In this document: positions 44,748-52,214 of the stretch, in pieces | How positions within the stretch are numbered: the stretch's first letter is position 1 | Layout of the letters: each line of letters opens with the position of its first letter | The notes under the pieces: generated by a model | Told to the model about the DNA's origin: nothing | The model's input: the letters and a program-made list of their open reading frames with translations, nothing else | Database searches by the model: none | Translations under genes and position numbers: made by a program | Source of the DNA: Flavobacterium stagni | Lineage (GTDB): Bacteria; Bacteroidota; Bacteroidia; Flavobacteriales; Flavobacteriaceae | NCBI RefSeq assembly: GCF_004122105.1 | Contig: NZ_SBKN01000001.1 | Span: 248,001 to 312,000, forward strand | DNA length: 64,000 nucleotides | Direction: 5' to 3'

Positions 44748-45149
44748 CTAAAAATTCGGTTTGCGTCGGTTTTGTTTGATCTCTGATTTTGATTTTTTGT
44801 TGGCCAAACGTTCCATTTTCACACTAAAAGGAATGGCCGTCACTTTGCGTGGCTTGGCTATTTCGAGGGCTTGAGCCACCAATCGGAACAATTTCTTTTC
44901 GACGTTGGTGCGGTTTTTCAACTGACTTCGATCGGCTTCTGAGGAAATTTGGAGTACACCCTCGTTAGAAATGCGGGAAGCTAATTTATCCAGAATGCGT
45001 TCCCGTTCCTCTGCAGTAATCGCTTGGGAGGCATTGACATCCCAAGACAAGACGGCCTTGGAGGCCACTTTGTTGACGTTTTGCCCACCGGCACCGCTGC
45101 TTCGCACGGCTTTGAATTGGAGTTCACTCCGTAAAATATCCGCGTTCAT
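44748..45149 (-). CDS. arfB: Alternative ribosome-rescue factor ArfB (peptidyl-tRNA hydrolase-like)
   Basis: A 133-residue protein of the class I release factor superfamily without codon-recognition domains. The catalytic motif is RSSGAGGQNVNKVASKA (GGQ). The C-terminal basic tail KKSKSEIKQNRRKPNF, which in ArfB enters the empty mRNA channel, is present. It releases ribosomes stalled at mRNA ends. It starts 1 nt after the stop of the kinase-DUF4301 gene, so it is translationally coupled to it. Confidence 0.93.
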   Translation of the reverse strand: MNADILRSELQFKAVRSSGAGGQNVNKVASKAVLSWDVNASQAITAEERERILDKLASRISNEGVLQISSEADRSQLKNRTNVEKKLFRLVAQALEIAKPRKVTAIPFSVKMERLANKKSKSEIKQNRRKPNF

Positions 45150-45150
45150 G

Positions 45151-47268
45151 TTAGGGTTGGTGCGCGGGTTTTAATAAGTCGTTGACTGTTTTCACAGGAT
45201 TGAATGTCACCAATGGCACTTCGACAAATACGGTTAACCATTTGGCCATGGCGCCATTCCAAAGTCCGGGTAATTCAAAAGCTTTCAACGGACGACCGTC
45301 TTTGTTTTTCTCGACGATAAATCCGGTATTGGGATCGACAAATTGGGTCAGATCAAAATTACGCCCTTGGTAATCGCGGATGCCACACACCAAATCCACG
45401 GGATTGAAGTGAGTCGCTTGTTCCATAATATAGCGTTGTTCTTTCTCGATTTGTGATGATTCGATAATTTGCAAAAACACACGCCCTTTGTGATCGCGCA
45501 CCCAAAATGGGCCACCACCGGGTTCGCCTTCATTTTTCACCATCCCGCATACGCGAATGGGTCGGTTGAGTGCTTCAAACAAATACTCGATTTTACTTTC
45601 ACGGGTATATTTTGGAAAATCTTCGGTGATTTCCATGTGGAGTTTGTTATTGACAAAATAGGCGATTTCACTGAGCAATTCATTGGTTAATTCCCCGCTT
45701 GCTAAAACTTTCAAATACCGAAAAACCGTTTCTTGCAATTGTAAAAGAATTCCGGCCAAGGCTTTTTTATACAAGGCCACTTCACGGGTATGATTCTGGG
45801 TCACGTTATCGATGTTTTTCACAAACACGATATCGGCATTCAGACGGTTTAGGTTTTGAATCAAGGCTCCATGTCCACCGGGTCGAAATACAATTTGGTC
45901 GTGTTTATCCCGAAACGGTTTTCCTTCCAAATCCACAGCAATGACATCGGTTGATTTGTCTTGGTACGAATATTTCACCTGAATGGACAAATTGTTGTCG
46001 GCTTCAACCTTGGGTTTGACTTGTGCTACAATTTGTTCAAACCTATCTTGATGCTCTTCCGAAACGGTAAAATGCAAATTGGATACCCCGCGTGAATGCG
46101 CATAGTGGGCACATTCATTCAAATGTTCTTCAATGGCTGTGGCTGTATGGGCTGGGTATTGATGAAAAGGTAAAACGCCTTTGGGTTGGTTAGCAAAGTT
46201 AAATCCTTGAGACGACAATACCGTTTTGACAAAGCAATAACTGCGCTCATCGGCTTCCATGGTATCGTAGGTAGGAAACAATTGACGGGCTTTCTCAACG
46301 GCTGCTTGGTAAAAGGGAAATTTGTCTTTGGCTACCAAAAACAAGGACAAGTCTTTGTTTTGGGAATGATTAATATAGGAATTCAGCGTATCCTGACCCG
46401 GCTTGAAATCATTTAAAAATTCACTCAAGAATTTAAACATGCGACTGGCTGCTCCCGAGGCGGGAACAAACTTTTTAAGGCAGAGTTTTTCCTTTTTTTC
46501 ATCAAAAAGGGCGGCATAATAAAGCGCTTCTTCTTCGGTGAGCGACTGAATGCCATCGTCAATCGTTGCGGCACGTTCAAGGTGAATCTTGGGCAATCCG
46601 TTTTTAAGTATGGAAAATTGATAACGCAAGGTATCCCAATTCATTTGACGGTGGTAGATTTCGATAAAATCAAATGAAGTAAATCCTAATTGCAGGGCCT
46701 TTTCCAAATCCAATATGATCTTTTGAGCCTGTTCCAATCGGGAGGCTACGCTACCGCTTAATTTGATATATGGTTTTTTGTAATGAATTAGATTCTCTTC
46801 AAAAACACGAAGCGTTTCTTCCCGATTTTCAGGTCGATCCCGCAGATCATCGGGTTCCCATGGCACATCAACATCGGTGAGGAAAATCAAATCGTATTTG
46901 TGTTTTTTGGCTGCTTTTTCAATATCGTGGTGGACTGAACCGTAGTAGATATCACCAAAAACTTTGGTGACCAACACATTGGTGTCGCAAAACAGGAAGC
47001 GGTTGGCTTGTTGCAAACGCTGATTTTCCAATTGTGTTTGCCCCACAGCAATGGGAAGTAAATCTTCGGGTTGGCAGATTTCGCCCGACTCGTTCCATTT
47101 ATCTTGGAGATAATCGCGGGCAAATTCGGGTGTCCAAACCGTGTCAAAGGCTTCGGCTAATTGCGCGGCAATAGTCGATTTGCCCGTTGATTCGGGACCG
47201 TAAAAAGCAATGCGTAAAACCGTTCTCCCGTCAATTACGGACGGGTGTTGTTTAAGATTTTCTTCCAT
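45151..47268 (-). CDS. Fusion of NadR-like P-loop kinase and DUF4301 (nucleotidyltransferase-like)
   Basis: A 705-residue protein. The frame extends to 47379, but MEENLKQHPSV at 47268 is the best start; it overlaps the end of the transporter gene by 34 nt. Residues about 1-185 are a NadR-type kinase: P-loop AFYGPESTGKSTIAAQL, TPEFARDYL, LFCDTNVLVT and FLTDVDVPWEPDDLRD. In NadR this domain phosphorylates ribosylnicotinamide. From about residue 195 it becomes DUF4301, normally a separate protein. It has PASGAASRMFKFL, VFRPGGHGALIQNLNRL, FVKNIDNVTQ and RVCGMVKNEGEPGGGPFWV, which resemble nucleotide-sugar pyrophosphorylase motifs. No stop or frameshift separates the two halves. The substrate is unknown; neighbours point to vitamin salvage. 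Confidence 0.85.
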   Translation of the reverse strand: MEENLKQHPSVIDGRTVLRIAFYGPESTGKSTIAAQLAEAFDTVWTPEFARDYLQDKWNESGEICQPEDLLPIAVGQTQLENQRLQQANRFLFCDTNVLVTKVFGDIYYGSVHHDIEKAAKKHKYDLIFLTDVDVPWEPDDLRDRPENREETLRVFEENLIHYKKPYIKLSGSVASRLEQAQKIILDLEKALQLGFTSFDFIEIYHRQMNWDTLRYQFSILKNGLPKIHLERAATIDDGIQSLTEEEALYYAALFDEKKEKLCLKKFVPASGAASRMFKFLSEFLNDFKPGQDTLNSYINHSQNKDLSLFLVAKDKFPFYQAAVEKARQLFPTYDTMEADERSYCFVKTVLSSQGFNFANQPKGVLPFHQYPAHTATAIEEHLNECAHYAHSRGVSNLHFTVSEEHQDRFEQIVAQVKPKVEADNNLSIQVKYSYQDKSTDVIAVDLEGKPFRDKHDQIVFRPGGHGALIQNLNRLNADIVFVKNIDNVTQNHTREVALYKKALAGILLQLQETVFRYLKVLASGELTNELLSEIAYFVNNKLHMEITEDFPKYTRESKIEYLFEALNRPIRVCGMVKNEGEPGGGPFWVRDHKGRVFLQIIESSQIEKEQRYIMEQATHFNPVDLVCGIRDYQGRNFDLTQFVDPNTGFIVEKNKDGRPLKAFELPGLWNGAMAKWLTVFVEVPLVTFNPVKTVNDLLKPAHQP

Positions 47269-47849
47269 TCGATATAGGCTAAAACGGCTAAGACCGTAAA
47301 CACTAAATATTGCAGAGAGAGCATGCCGAGTCCGCGGTAAGCAAACAAAGGTACGGCAATGCAATCGCCAATGATCCAAAGGGTCCAGTTTTCAATCTTT
47401 TTCAACGCCATATACCACATGGCGGTGAAAAATAACCCTGAGGTAAAAATATCAATATAATTGGGAATTTCAAGGGTATAGTCAAAAAATTGGTACACCC
47501 CATACGTCACCAAAAGCGTCAAAACAAACATTCCCAACCCTACAATTTTCTCCTGAGTGGAGGTTCGCGTGATGGCGAGAGCACCCTCCTCTGCCCCTTT
47601 AGTCCAGCGGTACCAGCCATAAACACTCATGATGGAATAATAGATATTCATGGTCATGTCTCCAAAATACTGGGCTTGGTACAACAAATACACCGTGATA
47701 AGAGTAGAAATGAGTCCGGTAGGATACACCCAAATATTTTCTTTTTTGGCGAAATACACGCTTAGGATTCCGGTGACAAAGGCCAAAAACTCCAAAGCAA
47801 TTTGGAGCGACGAGGCATTTTCATAGGATTTTAAAAAGAAATCAAACAT
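47235..47849 (-). CDS. PnuC-family vitamin transporter (nicotinamide riboside or thiamine, PnuC/PnuT type)
   Basis: A 204-residue membrane protein with about seven hydrophobic segments. Family features are LAFVTGILSVYFAKKENIWVYP-type N-terminus, YFGDMTMNIYYSIMSVYGWY, and WTLWIIGDCIAVPLFAYRG-like C-terminal motif. PnuC-type carriers move nicotinamide riboside, and PnuT relatives in Bacteroidetes are assigned to thiamine. Here a NadR-like kinase argues for the first, while the TPP-controlled TonB receptor downstream argues for the second. It is the first gene of the minus-strand operon. Confidence 0.9.
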   Translation of the reverse strand: MFDFFLKSYENASSLQIALEFLAFVTGILSVYFAKKENIWVYPTGLISTLITVYLLYQAQYFGDMTMNIYYSIMSVYGWYRWTKGAEEGALAITRTSTQEKIVGLGMFVLTLLVTYGVYQFFDYTLEIPNYIDIFTSGLFFTAMWYMALKKIENWTLWIIGDCIAVPLFAYRGLGMLSLQYLVFTVLAVLAYIEWKKILNNTRP

Positions 47850-47958
47850 GATTTTGGGTTGGAGCGTAAAAGTACGGATTCTCTACAGAAAACGAGGTTA
47901 TGATTTTGTAAAATGGTGATAACGTAACATGAGTTACCAAATAGCGTTGATGAATGAT

Positions 47959-47966
47959 TAGTTTTG
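47959..47966 (+). promoter_or_regulatory. Putative -7 promoter element
   Basis: TAGTTTTG matches TAnnTTTG, 30 nt before the ATG at 47997. It supports that ATG over the in-frame TTG at 47964, which would lie inside the box. Confidence 0.45.
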
Positions 47967-47996
47967 AGTTCACAAACCCTAAGTAAAAAAACTTGT

Positions 47997-48296
47997 ATGG
48001 AAATACAATCAGCGTATATTCAAGGAAACGAACCTGTTCTTATTGAGTTTATAGGTCAAGAATGTGAACCTTGCGCCATCTTGGAACCTACTTTGGAGCA
48101 GGTAAATCAAGTGTTGGGCAAACGAATGCGAATTACACTTCTTTATTTGTCAGACGCCCCTGAATTGGTCAAAAAGTATGAAGTCACATCAGTACCCACT
48201 TTATTATTATTTCAAGAAGGGGAACTGAAATGGCGCACACAAGCGTTGTTTTCAAAAGAAGAATTGATCGAAAAGATTCTTAAGGAACTGGATTAA
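47997..48296 (+). CDS. Thioredoxin-like protein
   Basis: A 99-residue cytoplasmic protein with a thioredoxin fold. The redox site is GQECEPCAIL (CxxC with Glu-Pro), where thioredoxin has WCGPC. The cis-Pro is in VTSVPTLLLFQEG. The ATG at 47997 (MEIQSAYIQGNEPV) is preferred to the TTG at 47964. It converges on the GGGP synthase-like gene, and the two 3' ends overlap by 17 nt. The loss of the aromatic residue before the CxxC suggests a changed redox potential (inference). Confidence 0.87.
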   Translation: MEIQSAYIQGNEPVLIEFIGQECEPCAILEPTLEQVNQVLGKRMRITLLYLSDAPELVKKYEVTSVPTLLLFQEGELKWRTQALFSKEELIEKILKELD

Positions 48297-48999
48297 AAAA
48301 ATTGGGGTTTTCTTCAAAAGCGGTTCCAATCACCACCATGGTAGCGCCTGCTTGGTGGGCTGCCTGAATTTGCGCCATCGAACGAATACCACCGCCTACA
48401 ATTAACGGTATTGCTAAGGTTTGGGCAACCGTGACAATCATTTCGAGCGGCACGGCGTGTTGCGCTCCACTCCCCGCTTCCAGATAAATTAGTTTTTTAC
48501 CCAAGAGTTGGCCCGCGAGTGCAGTCATTGCTGCGTGATGGGAATTGTTACGCGCCAAAGGCTGCGTGCCACTTACACGTTGCACAGCGGTTTCGGTACC
48601 GCTTTCAATCAGGAGGTAGCCGGTGGGCAGAATTTCTAAGTTGGATTGATGCAACAGGGGCGCGGCTTTTACCTGTTGTTCAATTAAGTATTCAGGGTTG
48701 CGACCGGAGAGTAACGACAGGAATAAAATTCCGTCGGCGGCTTCGGTGATTTGGGCATAATCGCCGGGAAACAAGAGTACGGGCAAACCCGAAGCTTTTT
48801 TGAGTTGGACAACCAATTCTTCCAAATGCGGTCCTTGAAACGTACTGCCACCTACGAGTAGATGTGTCACGGGCGTTCCTTTTAACTGCGCGCACAACGC
48901 AACCGCTTGATCAGGTTGGGTTTTCTCGGGATCAATGAGTACCGCCAACAACGGTTGTTGGTTTTGGTAGGCCGTTAAAATGGTGTCGTATACCTTCAT
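48280..48999 (-). CDS. Geranylgeranylglyceryl phosphate synthase-like (PcrB/GGGPS family)
   Basis: A 239-residue TIM-barrel prenyltransferase. Phosphate-binding and family motifs are AVLIDPEKT, HLLVGGSTFQG, LIYLEAGSGAQ and PLIVGGGIRSM. The family joins polyprenyl diphosphate to glycerol-1-phosphate. Archaeal members make ether lipids, Bacillus PcrB uses heptaprenyl groups, and Bacteroidetes carry a GGGPS-like group whose product has no settled role. It overlaps the stop of the upstream phosphopantetheinyl transferase gene by one base. Confidence 0.92.
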   Translation of the reverse strand: MKVYDTILTAYQNQQPLLAVLIDPEKTQPDQAVALCAQLKGTPVTHLLVGGSTFQGPHLEELVVQLKKASGLPVLLFPGDYAQITEAADGILFLSLLSGRNPEYLIEQQVKAAPLLHQSNLEILPTGYLLIESGTETAVQRVSGTQPLARNNSHHAAMTALAGQLLGKKLIYLEAGSGAQHAVPLEMIVTVAQTLAIPLIVGGGIRSMAQIQAAHQAGATMVVIGTAFEENPNFFNPVP

Positions 49000-49628
49000 T
49001 AGGATTCAAAAGCGCACACAAAGATATAGTCTTCGCGCTGAATAAAATGCACGGGGAACAATTCGGTGCATTGGTTAAAGTCCAATCGAGCTGTCGTTTT
49101 CCCATCGGCGAAACTAAACGGGTGTTCGCTGATGTGGTTGGGATAACTAATGCCTTTTTCGTTTTTGATTTTGAACACTGCTTCTTTGATGCTCCAAATG
49201 ATGGTCGCTTTCTGAAGTTGCTCCGAGAGTGTGAGTCCGGCCAAATGCGTTTCAATATCCATAAAGCGGGGCGCAATGTGCAACACTTTGGGTCGCATGG
49301 CTTCGGCATCGAGGCCGAGGTTTTCATTGCTAATCGCTACGGCTGCAAAATCATGCGAATGCGAAATAGAAATATGTTGCCCGTTGGAAAGTAGTGGCTT
49401 GCCATTGGGATCGTATTGTACATCCGCATCGGTAAAACCCAAATGCACGAGCAATTGCCGTACGGCGAGAAACCCTTTTTGGTGGGTGACTGCTTTGAGT
49501 TTATCCAACTTTTGGCGGGAGCGCTCTTGGAGTGTGAGTCCTTCGGCCAATTGTTCAAGTGACTCCTCGATTTTCCAGAGGTGTAATTGGGTTTGTGGAC
49601 GGATGGATATGGTTTCGTAAAATGGCAT
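48999..49628 (-). CDS. 4'-phosphopantetheinyl transferase superfamily protein
   Basis: A 209-residue enzyme that loads the phosphopantetheine arm on carrier proteins. The open frame reaches 49733, but MPFYETISIRPQTQL at 49628 is the natural start. Conserved features are SISHSHDFAAVAIS, the magnesium site in LGLDAEAMRP, and WSIKEAVFKI. It is coupled to the GGGP synthase-like gene (TAATG overlap), a linkage common in flavobacteria, so a shared role in lipid metabolism is possible. Confidence 0.92.
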   Translation of the reverse strand: MPFYETISIRPQTQLHLWKIEESLEQLAEGLTLQERSRQKLDKLKAVTHQKGFLAVRQLLVHLGFTDADVQYDPNGKPLLSNGQHISISHSHDFAAVAISNENLGLDAEAMRPKVLHIAPRFMDIETHLAGLTLSEQLQKATIIWSIKEAVFKIKNEKGISYPNHISEHPFSFADGKTTARLDFNQCTELFPVHFIQREDYIFVCAFES

Positions 49629-49841
49629 TTGTGCAGATTCTCCTAGCCCCGATAGTAGTGGAAATCCTTTTTGGGGTGGTGGTAACGGCGTGAATTCGAT
49701 GCCTTTGACGTCATCACCCCAAAAAGATTGCAACGGATAGCGGGAAATAGCTCCTTATTATTTTTCTGATACTTAGCGGGTTAAATCGGATTAACGATTC
49801 ATAAAATTACATTAAAGTTTTTTATTTCGAAACTTAGTTTG

Positions 49842-49849
49842 TAATTTTG
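49842..49849 (+). promoter_or_regulatory. Putative promoter (-7 box) of ahcY
   Basis: TAATTTTG fits TAnnTTTG and lies 34 nt before the ATG. A T-rich -33 region (TTTT at 49819-49822) is at the expected 19 nt. Confidence 0.65.
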
Positions 49850-49883
49850 CACCCTCAAATATAAACACAAATATACACAATAC

Positions 49884-51200
49884 ATGAGTACGAATACTGT
49901 GCCTTTCGTGGCGTACAAAGTAAAAGACATTTCCCTAGCTGAATGGGGACGTAAAGAAATTGAATTGGCTGAAGCAGAAATGCCTGGATTAATGGCATTG
50001 CGTGCGGAATACGGTGCATCGCAACCTTTAAAAGGTGCGCGCATCGCAGGATGTTTGCACATGACGATTCAAACAGCGGTTTTGATTGAAACGTTAAAAG
50101 CTTTAGGAGCAGAAGTTACTTGGTCTTCTTGTAACATTTTCTCTACGCAAGATCACGCTGCGGCTGCGATTGCTGCTGCAGGGATTCCCGTATATGCTTG
50201 GAAAGGTATGAATGAGGAAGAATTCGACTGGTGTATTGAGCAAACGTTGTTCTTTGGTGAAGATCGTCAACCGTTGAATATGATTTTGGATGATGGTGGA
50301 GATTTAACCAATATGGTATTTGACCGTTACCCAGAATTAATTGGTGGTATCAAAGGCTTGTCAGAAGAGACAACAACTGGTGTTCACCGTTTGTACGAGC
50401 GTATGAAAAACGGTACGTTACACATGCCAGCGATCAACGTAAACGACTCGGTTACAAAATCAAAATTTGACAACAAATACGGTTGTAAAGAATCGGCTGT
50501 AGATGCAGTTCGTCGTGCAACTGACGTGATGTTGGCTGGAAAACGCGTAGTAGTTTGTGGCTACGGTGACGTAGGTAAAGGAACTGCAGCTTCATTCCGT
50601 GGTGCAGGTTCGATTGTTACCGTAACTGAAATCGACCCAATCTGTGCGTTACAAGCCGCTATGGACGGATATGAAGTGAAAAAATTGGATACGGTGATTG
50701 CAACAGCGGATATCGTCATCACGACTACAGGAAACAAAGATATCGTAGTAGGTCGTCACTTTGAGAACATGAAAGACAAAACGATTGTATGTAACATCGG
50801 ACACTTTGATAACGAAATTGACATGGCGTGGTTGAATGCTAACCACGGTGCTTCGAAAATCGAAATCAAACCGCAAGTGGACAAATACAACGTAAACGGT
50901 AAAGACATTATTATCTTGGCTGAAGGTCGTTTAGTGAACTTAGGTTGTGCTACAGGTCACCCAAGCTTTGTAATGAGTAACTCGTTTACCAACCAAACGT
51001 TGGCACAAATCGAATTGTGGAACAACAGTGCGAACTACAAAAACGAAGTGTACATGTTACCGAAACATTTGGATGAAAAAGTAGCGGCATTGCACTTAGC
51101 GAAATTAGGTGTGGAGTTGGAAGTTTTAAATCCAAGTCAGGCCGAGTACATCGGAGTTCAAGTAGAAGGGCCATATAAGCCTGAGTACTATAGATACTAA
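49884..51200 (+). CDS. ahcY: S-adenosylhomocysteine hydrolase
   Basis: A 438-residue cytoplasmic enzyme that splits S-adenosylhomocysteine into adenosine and homocysteine in the activated methyl cycle. Signatures include [25 protein letters not shown] substrate residues, [25 protein letters not shown], the NAD-binding [29 protein letters not shown] and the C-terminal PYKPEYYRY that reaches the neighbouring NAD site. The length is as expected. It is monocistronic with its own promoter and terminator. Confidence 0.98.
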   Translation: MSTNTVPFVAYKVKDISLAEWGRKEIELAEAEMPGLMALRAEYGASQPLKGARIAGCLHMTIQTAVLIETLKALGAEVTWSSCNIFSTQDHAAAAIAAAGIPVYAWKGMNEEEFDWCIEQTLFFGEDRQPLNMILDDGGDLTNMVFDRYPELIGGIKGLSEETTTGVHRLYERMKNGTLHMPAINVNDSVTKSKFDNKYGCKESAVDAVRRATDVMLAGKRVVVCGYGDVGKGTAASFRGAGSIVTVTEIDPICALQAAMDGYEVKKLDTVIATADIVITTTGNKDIVVGRHFENMKDKTIVCNIGHFDNEIDMAWLNANHGASKIEIKPQVDKYNVNGKDIIILAEGRLVNLGCATGHPSFVMSNSFTNQTLAQIELWNNSANYKNEVYMLPKHLDEKVAALHLAKLGVELEVLNPSQAEYIGVQVEGPYKPEYYRY

Positions 51201-51260
51201 AAAATTTAGAATTTAGATTGAATCTTCGCAAAACTCATAATTCATAATTTATAATTTATT

Positions 51261-51289
51261 AAAGTCGTTTCTTCGTTGAGACGACTTTT
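51261..51289 (+). terminator. Intrinsic terminator of ahcY
   Basis: AAGTCGTTTC-TTCGTT-GAGACGACTT stem with one wobble pair and a T-run of seven. Confidence 0.87.
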
Positions 51290-51344
51290 TTTATGGCGTT
51301 CCCCCCGATGAAGATTATAGCTACAATACACGTTGGGTTGTCGG

Positions 51345-51406
51345 GGGTCAGGCTTTCCGCTGTATCTCCCGAAGGATCGGGAGGATGCCGCTTCAATCCT
51401 TAACGC
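51345..51406 (+). repeat. GC-rich intergenic hairpin element, best copy
   Basis: GGGTCAGGCTTTCCGCTGTA, then a CTCCCGA-AGGA-TCGGGAG hairpin, then GATGCCGCTTCAATCC and TTAACGC. Related sequences lie at 18636-18690 and, inverted, at 63115-63163. The outer parts are conserved between copies while the central stem varies. Confidence 0.8.
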
Positions 51407-51505
51407 GAGGAGAGGCAAGAAGAAAGAGACAAGAAGAAAGAAAAAAGAAGAAAGAGAAAAGAATTTTTGTAACTTCGTAATCCATTCATTATCAATTTTA
51501 ACGCC

Positions 51506-52138
51506 ATGAAAATTCGTCACCTTTTACTATTCCTATTTTTTGGTTTTCGATTATTTGCTCAAGGACAACAATACGGTATGATATACAATTCGATGTATTA
51601 CACCACAAGTGACAACACTTTTCATTTTGAATCCTATTTTGCCTATGGTAATGGTCAAATCACCATGACTTCTACCACGCAGACTGTGGTAGGAAATACC
51701 CTATATGTTCGGGGCTATTACAATACTTGCGGCTTTTGGCCTCAAATTGGAGGTGGTGATGTGCATACGGTTTCTTACCCGATCCCTGCAAATGTCACCG
51801 CTGTAATCATGTCTACCAACATCATTCACTGTCAGTCCGGATCACCTGTAACCGCTGAAGATGTGTATACGTATTCCTTTAATCCTACATTGAATACTAT
51901 TGGATTTAATCCCGCACAATTATTGTGGTTCCCCAATCCTGTAAAAGATCAATTACTCCTCGATACATCCGCCGAACCGGCTACCGCCTATGAATTGTAC
52001 ACGGTTCAAGGGCAGTTGGTGCAATCAGCTACGGGAACAACATCGACTATTGAGTGTAGCGCTTTACCCAAAGGGATTTACCTCCTCCGATTTGAACAGA
52101 ATGGTGTTTGGAAAGTGGAGAAGATTTGTAAAGACTAA
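51506..52138 (+). CDS. Small secreted T9SS protein of unknown function
   Basis: A 210-residue protein with a signal peptide (MKIRHLLLFLFFGFRLFAQ). Residues about 20-135 form a Tyr/Thr-rich beta domain of no recognised family (MIYNSMYYTTSDNTFHFES, YVRGYYNTCGFWPQIGGG). The C-terminal T9SS type A domain is clear (LLWFPNPVKDQLLLD, GIYLLRFEQNGVWKVEKI). It is a single gene, preceded and followed by AGAAGAA-type purine tracts. Confidence 0.8.
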   Translation: MKIRHLLLFLFFGFRLFAQGQQYGMIYNSMYYTTSDNTFHFESYFAYGNGQITMTSTTQTVVGNTLYVRGYYNTCGFWPQIGGGDVHTVSYPIPANVTAVIMSTNIIHCQSGSPVTAEDVYTYSFNPTLNTIGFNPAQLLWFPNPVKDQLLLDTSAEPATAYELYTVQGQLVQSATGTTSTIECSALPKGIYLLRFEQNGVWKVEKICKD

Positions 52139-52189
52139 AGAAGAAAGAAGAAAGAAGAAAGAAGAAAGAAAAAAGAGAAAAGAGAAAGC
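52134..52189 (+). repeat. AAGAAGAAAGAAG purine simple repeat
   Basis: A pure A/G tract on the plus strand directly after the stop codon. Similar tracts lie at 26190-26236, 29464-29496, 35873-35891 and 51413-51464. Confidence 0.85.
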
Positions 52190-52210
52190 CAGTGCAAAAA
52201 CACTGGCTTT
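52185..52210. terminator. Bidirectional intrinsic terminator
   Basis: AAAGCCAGTG-CAAAAA-CACTGGCTTT lies between the convergent T9SS gene and the S9 peptidase gene. Confidence 0.9.
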
Positions 52211-52214
52211 TCTA

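Larger units (their letters stand above)
51201..51505. other. Intergenic region: terminator, hairpin repeat and purine tract
   Basis: It holds the ahcY terminator (51261-51289), a copy of the GC-rich hairpin element (51345-51406) and an AGAAAGAAG-type purine tract (about 51413-51464) just before the start of the next gene. No further gene is seen. Confidence 0.8.

Noticed and set aside
47269..47379. N-terminal extension of the kinase-DUF4301 protein to 47379
   Set aside because: It lies within the PnuC-type gene in another frame and does not look like the kinase family; the Met at 47268 precedes the P-loop by the usual distance.
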